Positions 1 through 5,754 of a DNA stretch of 8,723 bases are shown piece by piece. Origin of the DNA: an uncultured Ruminococcus sp. (lineage in GTDB: Bacteria > Bacillota > Clostridia > Oscillospirales > Ruminococcaceae); contig CALGTV010000042.1 of NCBI GenBank assembly GCA_937902395.1, forward strand, positions 1 through 8,723, written 5' to 3'. Position numbers and translations under genes: made by a program. The first letter of the stretch is position 1. Each line of letters begins with the position of its first letter. Below the pieces are notes generated by a model. That model worked only from the letters and a program-made list of their open reading frames with translations. It searched no databases and was not told the DNA's origin.

Positions 1-2
1 GT

Positions 3-584
3 ACATACCCTGTATATGTAAGTCTTGCAGCTGATGAAAGTGTATATTCATATTTCTATGTAACAATTACAGACGAAGAGGTTGTAAAGCCTGCAATTAC
101 TACTGCAACCACAACAAAAACAACAACTACAACAAAAAAATCCACAGCAACTACAACTAAGGAATCTACAACAAAGAAGTCTACCACAACAAAGAAATCT
201 ACTGCAAGTACCACAAAGAAGTCGACAACGGTAAAGAAATCCACAACAACTACAAAACCTGTTACTACTAAAAAATCAACAACAACTACAAAAAAGAAAA
301 CTACAACCACATCTAAGCTTACAACAACTACAACAAAGACAACAACAAATCCCGTAACAACAACTCAGTCAATCAAAGTAACATTAAAGGGCGATGCAAA
401 CTGTGACGGAAAGGTAACAATTGCAGATGCAACAGCAATTCTCCAGAGCCTTGGAAATCCCGATAAATATGGTTTGTCTGCACAGGGAGCAAAAAATGCT
501 GACGTTACAGGTAACAATGGAGTAATGCCCTCTGACGCTGTTTTGATTCAGGCATACGACGCAAAAATTATAGACGAGTTATAA
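3..584 (+). CDS. Dockerin-containing secreted protein, C-terminal part (5' end outside window)
   Basis: This is an open frame from the window edge to TAA at 582-584, giving 193 residues; the start and signal peptide lie upstream. Residues 1-26 look like the last beta strands of a sandwich domain (alternating Tyr/Val, e.g. YVTITDEE) that I cannot name. Residues 33 to about 123 are a Thr/Lys/Ser linker with recurring KKST units. Residues 130-193 form a type I dockerin. Its first calcium loop is canonical (GDANCDGKVTIADA, D131/N133/D135/D142). The second (from D167, DVTGNNGVMPSD) is degenerate, with Thr and Asn at usual Asn/Asp positions. Dockerins bind cohesins on scaffoldins, so the protein is probably extracellular and part of a cellulosome-like complex or cell-surface array. 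The catalytic or binding module is not in the window, so its substrate is unknown. The gene converges on the minus-strand M23 peptidase gene. Confidence 0.88.
   Translation, partial: TYPVYVSLAADESVYSYFYVTITDEEVVKPAITTATTTKTTTTTKKSTATTTKESTTKKSTTTKKSTASTTKKSTTVKKSTTTTKPVTTKKSTTTTKKKTTTTSKLTTTTTKTTTNPVTTTQSIKVTLKGDANCDGKVTIADATAILQSLGNPDKYGLSAQGAKNADVTGNNGVMPSDAVLIQAYDAKIIDEL
99..371 (+). repeat. Low-complexity Thr/Lys linker-coding repeat
   Basis: This tract is built from ACA/ACT/AAG/AAA codons and encodes the Thr/Lys/Ser linker of the dockerin protein. The unit KKST (AAG AAG TCT ACC and variants) recurs at irregular spacing. Such linkers separate modules in secreted cellulosomal proteins and are often O-glycosylated; here that is inference. 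The same tract creates a spurious Val/Phe-rich open frame on the minus strand. Confidence 0.8.
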
Positions 585-598
585 AGATTTAAACGAAA

Positions 599-630
599 AC
601 ACCGCTTGATGTAAAAAAATCAAGCGGTGT
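599..630. terminator. Bidirectional rho-independent terminator between convergent genes
   Basis: A perfect 12-bp stem (ACACCGCTTGAT at 599-610 with ATCAAGCGGTGT at 619-630) closes an 8-nt A-rich loop. On the plus strand it is followed by AATTTTTTATTTTT, a good U-tract, 14 nt after the dockerin gene stop. On the minus strand it starts 6 nt after the peptidase stop and is followed by GTTTTCGTTT. It should therefore end both convergent transcripts. Confidence 0.9.
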
Positions 631-636
631 AATTTT

Positions 637-2043
637 TTATTTTTCGCCTATAAGAGCTTTTCTGAACATTATCATATCAAAAACATCTACAGTAGAATCA
701 GCTGTTAAATCGGCACTTTGGAGCTGTTCGGGAGTAAGTTTTTCGCATCCGAGAATATATTTCTGAAGAATAACGGTATCTGAAACAGTAATGCCTCCGT
801 CGCCGTTAAGGTCGCCGGACGCGAGTTCCTGCGTAACCATAAAGCTCACGCCTACAAGGGGATAAACCTTACCGCTTTCGTCCTCAGCTTCGATTTTGTA
901 AACGTATGTACCAACATCAAGTTTATCAAATAACATATTGTTGTCGAATTCTCCTGAGAGGCTATAGCTGTAGCTGTTGGGATTTTTTTCAACAACATAG
1001 ACAGGAGTTGAAGCATCTGACTTATAAATTCCGCCTGTAAAGCGTGTTATTCGCAGATTTGAGTTAATCACGCCGCCAAGAGCAACAGGGCTTCCCTTGT
1101 GAATACGACCGTCAGGAACGATTGCATTTGAAAGGGTCATAGCGGAATCGGGATTGTTGAGTGGTCGAATATATTCCATTGAGCAATATCCCGAAATTTT
1201 GCCGTATTTTATATGCGCCCATTTGCCGTCAGCCTTGATAACCTCAAACTGATTTTCGGGATAAATCTGACCGATGACATCATAATCTGAGCCATGACCG
1301 CTTCTGATATTGAGATAAGTTGTTATATTTTTTGTAACGTAGGTACCTGCATATTCTTCGGAGCAATTACATTCCGCAGGTGTTACAGAAATATCGGGAA
1401 TTGTCGGCTCTGTGGGGATTTCGGGTTCATCAGGAACAACGGGCTCAGTGGGAGCTGTTGGTTCTGTTGGTATTTCGGGTTCTGTAGGAATTTCCGGAAC
1501 TATTGGTGATTCAGGCGCTTGTTCCATGGAATAAGTGAAGAATGTAAGCGGGTCATAATACATAACAGTAGGATATCCGCCAAGAAGTTTATTGCAGATA
1601 CCGAAATGCAGGTGATTTCCGTAGGAATTGCCTGTATTGCCGACATATCCGATAATATCGCCTGCTGAAACGGACTGTCCTGCTGAAATCGCGGAAGAAA
1701 TACAGTGAGCATAGAAAGTATAAACTCCGAGATTTTCATGCCACAGGATAATAAGGTTGCCATAATCGCCCATCAATCCTGCCGAAACGCAGACACCGCC
1801 AACGGGAGCATAGATATTTGAATTAGCGTCAGCAGGGATATCGATAGCGTTATGACCTGCATTTACGCTTCCCGTATTGCGATTGGGGTCGAAAAAAGTG
1901 GTAACCTTGTCAAATTCAGCATCAACAGGCCATATTGCCTGAACAGCGGCATTTGCTTTGAGGAACCATGCCTCATTAAGAGGCATGATTGTCAGTGACA
2001 AGAGCATAGCACAGAAAAGGGTGAATAGTTTTTTGATTGACAT
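637..2043 (-). CDS. Secreted M23 peptidase with SH3, Ig-like and dockerin modules
   Basis: A 468-residue exported peptidoglycan endopeptidase. The signal peptide is MSIKKLFTLF plus a hydrophobic core, with likely cleavage after ANAA (about residue 33). The M23/LytM domain covers about 38-172. Its zinc ligands are visible as H64 and D68 (GHNAID), with H144 and H146 (NHLHFG) and H113 (YAHC), so it looks catalytically intact. A Pro/Glu/Thr linker with EIPTEP units runs about 177-223. An SH3_3-like domain (YLNIRSGHGSDY) spans about 235-293, then a beta-rich Ig-like module about 305-404. A type I dockerin (411-468) has loops DLNGDGGITVSD and DLTADSTVDVFD. M23 enzymes cut peptide cross-bridges. The dockerin suggests tethering to a cohesin, at the cell surface or in a complex aimed at other bacteria. 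I chose the second ATG of MITMSIKK because GGAGG (2054-2058) is 10 nt from it but only 1 nt from the first. Confidence 0.93.
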   Translation of the reverse strand: MSIKKLFTLFCAMLLSLTIMPLNEAWFLKANAAVQAIWPVDAEFDKVTTFFDPNRNTGSVNAGHNAIDIPADANSNIYAPVGGVCVSAGLMGDYGNLIILWHENLGVYTFYAHCISSAISAGQSVSAGDIIGYVGNTGNSYGNHLHFGICNKLLGGYPTVMYYDPLTFFTYSMEQAPESPIVPEIPTEPEIPTEPTAPTEPVVPDEPEIPTEPTIPDISVTPAECNCSEEYAGTYVTKNITTYLNIRSGHGSDYDVIGQIYPENQFEVIKADGKWAHIKYGKISGYCSMEYIRPLNNPDSAMTLSNAIVPDGRIHKGSPVALGGVINSNLRITRFTGGIYKSDASTPVYVVEKNPNSYSYSLSGEFDNNMLFDKLDVGTYVYKIEAEDESGKVYPLVGVSFMVTQELASGDLNGDGGITVSDTVILQKYILGCEKLTPEQLQSADLTADSTVDVFDMIMFRKALIGEK

Positions 2044-2053
2044 AGTAATCATA

Positions 2054-2058
2054 CCTCC
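2054..2058 (-). promoter_or_regulatory. Ribosome binding site of the M23 peptidase gene
   Basis: GGAGG on the minus strand lies 1 nt before ATG 2052 and 10 nt before ATG 2043. The first spacing is too short for initiation, so the site favours the start at 2043. It lies 4 nt after a perfect leader hairpin. Confidence 0.75.
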
Positions 2059-2062
2059 AATG

Positions 2063-2082
2063 TGTGTCGTTTTTACGACACA
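2063..2082 (-). promoter_or_regulatory. Leader hairpin directly before the ribosome binding site
   Basis: On the minus strand TGTGTCGT-AAAA-ACGACACA forms a perfect 8-bp stem with an AAAA loop. It ends 4 nt before GGAGG of the peptidase gene. It leaves the ribosome binding site free, so a role in mRNA stability or protein binding is more likely than occlusion. It matches no riboswitch class that I recognise. Confidence 0.55.
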
Positions 2083-2096
2083 AAAATTTTATTTTT

Positions 2097-2112
2097 ACCG
2101 TCGTTTGACGGT
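2097..2112 (-). promoter_or_regulatory. Second leader hairpin upstream of the M23 peptidase gene
   Basis: ACCGTC-AAAC-GACGGT on the minus strand is a perfect 6-bp stem with a 4-nt A-rich loop, 14 nt upstream of the first leader hairpin. Both have A-rich tetraloops, so they may form a tandem RNA element. If the sequence is not transcribed, it could instead be a DNA palindrome for a regulator. Confidence 0.4.
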
Positions 2113-2137
2113 TTTGACCTAAAAAATTTCTTAATTT

Positions 2138-2169
2138 GTTGATATTCTACAAATTTATCAACTGTTGAT
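2138..2169. promoter_or_regulatory. Cluster of GTTGAT half-sites, possible operator
   Basis: GTTGATA (2138-2144) and TATCAAC (2156-2162) form a perfect 7-bp inverted repeat. The second arm also belongs to a tight palindrome, ATCAAC-T-GTTGAT (2157-2169). Three half-sites thus sit within 32 bp upstream of the peptidase gene, in the likely promoter region. No transcription factor is assigned. Confidence 0.4.
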
Positions 2170-2174
2170 TGTTA

Positions 2175-2204
2175 ATTATCGAGAATAACTAAAAAATTCG
2201 ACAA
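2175..2204 (-). promoter_or_regulatory. Tentative promoter for the M23 peptidase gene
   Basis: On the minus strand a TTGTCG box (2199-2204) and a GATAAT box (2175-2180) are separated by 18 nt. The -10 box is one mismatch from consensus; the -35 box is weak. The region is very AT-rich, so other boxes are possible. A start here would give a leader of about 125 nt containing both hairpins and the half-site cluster. Confidence 0.3.
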
Positions 2205-2252
2205 AAAACAACAAAATTATTAATATTTTTAATTTAAAAGATTTAAATTTTA

Positions 2253-2298
2253 GGCAATACCGTACAAAATGGATAATCCGATTTTGTACGATACCGCC
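2253..2298 (-). repeat. Long RNA hairpin, complete only on the minus strand; possible transcript 3' end
   Basis: Arms 2253-2270 and 2281-2298 pair over 18 positions in minus-strand RNA if three G-U pairs are allowed. An inner GGA-TTA-TCC adds three pairs after a bulged C. In plus-strand RNA the same three positions become A-C or C-A mismatches. The selected structure is therefore probably minus-strand RNA. It lies 1 nt beyond the heptad array that follows the four-helix-bundle gene. It could end the proS transcript, but the downstream tract (TAAAATTTAAATC) is only weakly U-rich. It may also be a dispersed palindromic repeat. Confidence 0.55.
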
Positions 2299-2299
2299 A

Positions 2300-2382
2300 A
2301 ATTAGCTATTAGCTATTAGCTGTCAGCCGTTAGCCGTTAGCTTTTTTTATAAGCCGTTAGCCATTAGCTGTTAGCTGTTAGC
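2300..2382 (-). repeat. Heptad tandem array downstream of the four-helix-bundle gene
   Basis: Read on the minus strand there are four units of GCTAAYR type (2382-2355), a 13-nt A-rich spacer (2354-2342), then six more units (2341-2300) such as GCTAACG, GCTGACA and GCTAATA. The 7-nt period holds within each block. The first block lies partly inside the four-helix-bundle gene: it encodes the final LTANS residues and supplies the TAA stop (2364-2366). The varied last two bases of the unit suggest an old, drifting array. Confidence 0.85.
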
Positions 2383-2723
2383 TTATTTATAATTGCGTTC
2401 AACATTCTGCCTATTTCGTTACATAGCTGAAAAGCTATGAGTAGTTGTTCGGCTTTTATATACCCTAATCTCTGACATATAATAAGCTGTGTTTCAAGTT
2501 CGTAAGCTGAGCCGTTAGCGATATTGAGAAACCGCAGAAATTCTCTATCTGAATTGCGTCCTTTGCCCTCCGCTATATTTGAGGGGATTGAAACAGCTGA
2601 GCGTTTAATTTGGTCAGCTAGTGCATACTTTTCTTCAGGTGGCAATAGTCTTATTATTCTGTAAACTTCTTCGACTAATTCCATTGACTTCTGCCATATA
2701 ATCAACTCTTTGAAGCTTTGCAT
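2364..2723 (-). CDS. Four-helix-bundle protein (23S rRNA intervening-sequence protein family)
   Basis: A full-length 119-residue member of the PF05635/TIGR02436 family. Family hallmarks are all present: F-x-E-L-x-x-W-Q-K near the start (residues 4-12), LADQIKRSAVSIPSNIAEG (35-53), GR-x-S before EFLRFL, and ANGSAYELETQL (69-80). The predicted fold is four antiparallel helices that assemble into a pentameric barrel like the Avd accessory protein of diversity-generating retroelements. The family's cellular role is not established. Some genes sit inside 23S rRNA inserts, but this one does not, and no reverse transcriptase is nearby. AGGAG (2731-2735) lies 7 nt before ATG. The gene starts 49 nt after proS with no clear promoter of its own, so it is probably read from the proS promoter. 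Heptad repeats flank it and encode its last residues. Confidence 0.93.
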   Translation of the reverse strand: MQSFKELIIWQKSMELVEEVYRIIRLLPPEEKYALADQIKRSAVSIPSNIAEGKGRNSDREFLRFLNIANGSAYELETQLIICQRLGYIKAEQLLIAFQLCNEIGRMLNAIINKLTANS

Positions 2724-2740
2724 GCTATCACTCCTAATAA

Positions 2741-2775
2741 GCTAAAGGCTAAAAGCTAGCGGCTAAAGGCTATTA
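2741..2775 (+). repeat. Heptad tandem array between proS and the four-helix-bundle gene
   Basis: There are five consecutive 7-nt units on the plus strand: GCTAAAG, GCTAAAA, GCTAGCG, GCTAAAG, GCTATTA. The last unit contains the proS stop codon (2773-2775, TAA on the minus strand). The unit is read on the opposite strand from the downstream array, so the two arrays form an imperfect inverted pair around the four-helix-bundle gene. Confidence 0.85.
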
Positions 2776-4215
2776 ATATGCTTTACCCCAGTAAACCATA
2801 TGCTGAGCAGGCTTGCCGCAGCATACGCAATTTCCTGCGATTCTTTCCTGCATAAGAGGGATACAGCGTGAGCCAACGCCTGTCTTTTCCTTGACCTCGT
2901 CCTCACAAGCTTCCTCGCCGCACCAGAGAGCCTTTACGAAACCGTCGCCGTTCTTTTCGAGAGCGTCGATAATCTCGTCCATATTGTTACAGGAGTATGT
3001 CTTTTTCTCACGGTTTTCGAGAGCCTTATTGAACATACCCTCACGAGCCTCATCAAGCTTCTGAGCGACAGCAGCTTCAAGCTCATCAATAGATACAGTA
3101 ACTTTTTCGCCGTTCCAACGGGAAGCGATAATGCAGTTGCCCTCCTCAATATCACGAGGACCGATTTCAACACGTACAGGAACGCCCTTCATCTCGTACT
3201 CAGCGAACTTCCAGCCGGGAGAGTTCTCGCTGTCGTCGAGCTTTACGCGTACACCTGCAGCAGCAAGGCGGTCTTTCAGCTCATTAGCTTTATCGAGAAC
3301 GCCCTCCTTATGCTGAGCAATAGGAATAATTACAGCCTGAATGGGAGCAATAGCAGGGGGAAGAACAAGACCGTTATCGTCGCCGTGAGTCATAATAACA
3401 GCGCCGATAAGACGAGTTGTAACGCCCCAGCTTGTCTGGTGAGGATATACACGCTTGTTTTCCTTGTCTGTATATTCAATATCGAAAGCCTTAGCGAATC
3501 CGTCACCGAAGTAGTGGGAAGTACCTGCCTGAAGCGCCTTACCGTCGTGCATAAGAGCCTCAATAGCGTAAGTAGAAACAGCACCTGCGAACTTGTCACT
3601 CTCTGTCTTTTTGCCCTTTACAACAGGCATAGCGAGGGAATTTTCGCAGAAATCAGCGTAGACATTGAGCATTTTCTCTGTCTCGATGATAGCTTCCTCA
3701 GCAGTAGCGTGAATTGTATGTCCCTCCTGCCAGAGAAATTCTCTTGAACGGAGGAAAGGACGAGTAGTTTTCTCCCAGCGAACAACGCTAACCCACTGAT
3801 TATAGAGCTTAGGTAAATCGCGGTAGGAGTGAACGATATTTGAGTAATGCTCACAGAAAAGAGTTTCGGAAGTAGGACGGACGCAAAGTCTGTCCTCAAG
3901 TTTTTCGCTTCCACCATGAGTAACCCATGCAACTTCGGGAGCGAAGCCTTCAACGTGGTCTTTCTCTTTCTGGAGGAGACTTTCGGGGATAAACATAGGC
4001 ATGCACACATTTTCATGACCTGTAGCCTTGAACATACCGTCGAGGATACGCTGGATATTCTCCCAGATAGCGTAGCCGTAGGGACGGATAACCATACAGC
4101 CCTTAACGCTTGTATACTCAACAAGCTCAGCTTTTTTGCATATATCAGTATACCACTGTGCGAAATCCTCTTCCATAGAGGTTATCGCAGTAACCATTTT
4201 TTTATCTTTAGCCAT
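2773..4215 (-). CDS. proS: Prolyl-tRNA synthetase, archaeal/eukaryotic-like type
   Basis: A class II aminoacyl-tRNA synthetase of 480 residues that charges tRNA-Pro in the cytoplasm. Motif 1 is around G39-L80, including MVIRPYGYAIWENI. The RPTSE loop (113-117) is followed by motif 2 at about 146-167 (R146, R152, then FLWQEGHT). Motif 3 is at about 264-285 (GVTTRL with R268, then HGDDNGLVLPP). The anticodon-binding domain is about 290-400. A C-terminal zinc-binding domain has C432/C437 and C463/C466 and ends in the typical KAY with a terminal Tyr. There is no room for the roughly 180-residue editing insertion of the E. coli-type enzyme, which places it in the short archaeal/eukaryotic-like class found in many Clostridia. 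AAAGGA (4224-4229) is 8 nt before ATG, and a consensus promoter lies just upstream. No T-box is present. The stop codon lies inside a heptad repeat. Confidence 0.97.
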   Translation of the reverse strand: MAKDKKMVTAITSMEEDFAQWYTDICKKAELVEYTSVKGCMVIRPYGYAIWENIQRILDGMFKATGHENVCMPMFIPESLLQKEKDHVEGFAPEVAWVTHGGSEKLEDRLCVRPTSETLFCEHYSNIVHSYRDLPKLYNQWVSVVRWEKTTRPFLRSREFLWQEGHTIHATAEEAIIETEKMLNVYADFCENSLAMPVVKGKKTESDKFAGAVSTYAIEALMHDGKALQAGTSHYFGDGFAKAFDIEYTDKENKRVYPHQTSWGVTTRLIGAVIMTHGDDNGLVLPPAIAPIQAVIIPIAQHKEGVLDKANELKDRLAAAGVRVKLDDSENSPGWKFAEYEMKGVPVRVEIGPRDIEEGNCIIASRWNGEKVTVSIDELEAAVAQKLDEAREGMFNKALENREKKTYSCNNMDEIIDALEKNGDGFVKALWCGEEACEDEVKEKTGVGSRCIPLMQERIAGNCVCCGKPAQHMVYWGKAY

Positions 4216-4262
4216 TTTAAAAATCCTTTCATCATAAGCTGTTTATAGCAACTCCACTTTAT

Positions 4263-4291
4263 ATTATATCACTTTGTGATAACAATGTCAA
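4263..4291 (-). promoter_or_regulatory. Consensus sigma-A promoter for proS
   Basis: On the minus strand TTGACA (4286-4291) and TATAAT (4263-4268) are separated by exactly 17 nt, a perfect vegetative promoter. Transcription should begin near 4256, giving a leader of about 40 nt. A perfect inverted repeat, TATCAC-TTT-GTGATA (4267-4281), fills most of the spacer and touches the -10 box, so a repressor could act there. Confidence 0.88.
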
Positions 4292-4393
4292 TCATAGAAT
4301 GATTGTAATTCTTATATAATATTTTAATATTCATATAAAATTTTATGTACAAATTTACATATTTGATTTGTTTATGTTTTAATTTGTTACATG

Positions 4394-4428
4394 GGCGGAT
4401 ATTATCCGCCTTGCGAGCAAAGCTCCGC
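4394..4428 (-). terminator. Two adjacent GC-rich hairpins after potD
   Basis: In the minus-strand direction, just past the potD stop, GCGGAGC-TTT-GCTCGC forms a stem with one bulge (about 4413-4427). It is followed by a perfect 7-bp stem with a 3-nt loop, GGCGGAT/ATCCGCC (4394-4410). No U-tract follows the second stem, so this is a weak terminator candidate. It may equally be a 3'-end stabiliser or a dispersed palindrome. The pot operon must end before the proS promoter (4263-4291), and nothing better is seen. Confidence 0.45.
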
Positions 4429-4429
4429 A

Positions 4430-5701
4430 TCAAAAAATATCTTTTTTCTTTTTAATATGCCGTCTTATGAGCACAAATGCCATGAGAATAACGCAGAAAA
4501 CAAGGAAAACAGGGGCAATCCACCTGTTGACATTTTCATCTTCGGCAGATTTCATTTCCGTCCATAAATCCTGCATAAGCTGATTAGCCTCGTCGGAGAG
4601 ATTGACGAAAACGGAAGTTTTATCACGGATAAAATCCGGATTGGGATAAGTGATAGGGCTGTTCTGCATTTCCTCGTCAAGCATATTGAAAGCAGCCTGA
4701 TGAGGCGTAGAATAGCAGATATAGTCGATGTTTGCAAAGGCAATATCGGGTTCGCAAAGGAAATTGATGTACATTTCAGCGGCTTCTTTCTGCTTTGCGG
4801 ATTTTGGAATACACATAGCGTCAATGAAAAGGTTTGTGCCGCTTTTAGGAATAACGAAATCCAGAGCGTCGTTATCCTCCATAATCGTCAGAGCGTCCCC
4901 TGCGTAGTATGGGGCGATAAGCGCGTCACCTGCGCCCATTTTGTCGAAAACTTCGTCCATAACGTAAGCCTGAACAATTTTTTTCTGTTCAAGAAGCTTT
5001 GCCGCAGAATCGCGCATTTCCTCCTCGTTTTCGGTATTGAGGGAATAGCCAAGCATAATTTCAGCTATGGCGAAAGCGTCACGGGGATTATCAAACATAA
5101 GTATCTGGTCAGCGTAATCCTCATTCCAGAGCAAATCCCAGTCAATATCCTCTTTTGGAATATCAATCATTGTCGTATCGTACATTATGCCGACAGTACC
5201 CCATGTATAAGGCACAGAATAGGCATTATCGGGGTCATAGTCCTGATTTCTGAAATTCTCCATAATGTACTTGAAATTTGGGATATTATCGAAGTTAATG
5301 GGCTGAATCATATCCTCTTTAATCATTTTGCTTATCATGTAATCAGAGGGGATAATGACATCATAGGAAGCCGCGCCGCCCTTTAATTTAGCGTAAAGCT
5401 CCTCATTTGTGGCAAAGTTTGTATAGTTGACCTTAATACCCGTCAGCTTTTCAAATTCGCCGTTTACATCGATAGTGCCCTCGTCAGCCCCTGCGGAGAT
5501 GTAGTCTCCCCAGTTGTAGACGTTTATGGAGATACCCTTGCCTTTGAATCGGGTATAATAATCGGGGTCCTCATAGGTGACAGTGAACTCAGTTGTTTCT
5601 TCTTCCTCCTCGGTTTCAGCGGAATTATCCGATTCCGCACAGGAGGCAAGGAGGGACATGCCAAGCATAGCCACGGAAATAAAAGAAAATAATTTTTTCA
5701 T
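4430..5701 (-). CDS. potD: Spermidine/putrescine ABC transporter substrate-binding lipoprotein with C-terminal membrane helix
   Basis: A 423-residue periplasmic-binding-protein family receptor for polyamines. MKKLFSFISV begins a signal peptide ending in the lipobox LASC, with C21 as the lipidated residue. An acidic Glu/Thr stretch (29-38) follows. The mature domain opens with INVYNWGDYI (59-68), the pattern typical of PotD/PotF. Later, PYTWGTVGIMYD and IAPYYAGDA fit ligand-pocket segments of this family. The C-terminus is odd: after NRW (about 392-394) comes a hydrophobic helix of about 20 residues, then RRHIKKKK, giving a second membrane anchor with an inside-type basic tail. Most PotD proteins end without this. 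The frame is open to 5767, but GGAG (5708-5711) lies 6 nt before the ATG at 5701 and the signal peptide starts there. It is the last gene of potABCD, 136 nt after potC. Confidence 0.95.
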   Translation of the reverse strand: MKKLFSFISVAMLGMSLLASCAESDNSAETEEEEETTEFTVTYEDPDYYTRFKGKGISINVYNWGDYISAGADEGTIDVNGEFEKLTGIKVNYTNFATNEELYAKLKGGAASYDVIIPSDYMISKMIKEDMIQPINFDNIPNFKYIMENFRNQDYDPDNAYSVPYTWGTVGIMYDTTMIDIPKEDIDWDLLWNEDYADQILMFDNPRDAFAIAEIMLGYSLNTENEEEMRDSAAKLLEQKKIVQAYVMDEVFDKMGAGDALIAPYYAGDALTIMEDNDALDFVIPKSGTNLFIDAMCIPKSAKQKEAAEMYINFLCEPDIAFANIDYICYSTPHQAAFNMLDEEMQNSPITYPNPDFIRDKTSVFVNLSDEANQLMQDLWTEMKSAEDENVNRWIAPVFLVFCVILMAFVLIRRHIKKKKDIF

Positions 5702-5754
5702 TTTCAACTCCATATTGGGATATTTTATTTTTGGCGGATATTTCAATATAACAT

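Noticed and set aside
56..310. Minus-strand open frame rich in Val and Phe
   Set aside because: It is the antisense of the ACA/AAG-rich Thr/Lys linker; composition alone keeps it open and no ribosome binding site precedes it.
2300..2382. CRISPR-like array
   Set aside because: The units are 7 nt with no unique spacers; this is a simple tandem repeat.
2364..2723. Diversity-generating retroelement with the four-helix-bundle protein as Avd
   Set aside because: No reverse transcriptase, template repeat or variable repeat is present; only the fold family is shared.
3310..3747. 145-codon plus-strand open frame within proS
   Set aside because: It lies fully antisense to conserved synthetase motifs, has no family features and no promoter.
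4216..4429. T-box leader of proS
   Set aside because: The predicted leader is only about 40 nt, and no T-box sequence or terminator/antiterminator pair is present.
4700..5386. 228-codon plus-strand open frame within potD
   Set aside because: It is antisense to potD; its length is explained by the codon use of the coding strand, and its sequence resembles no protein family.
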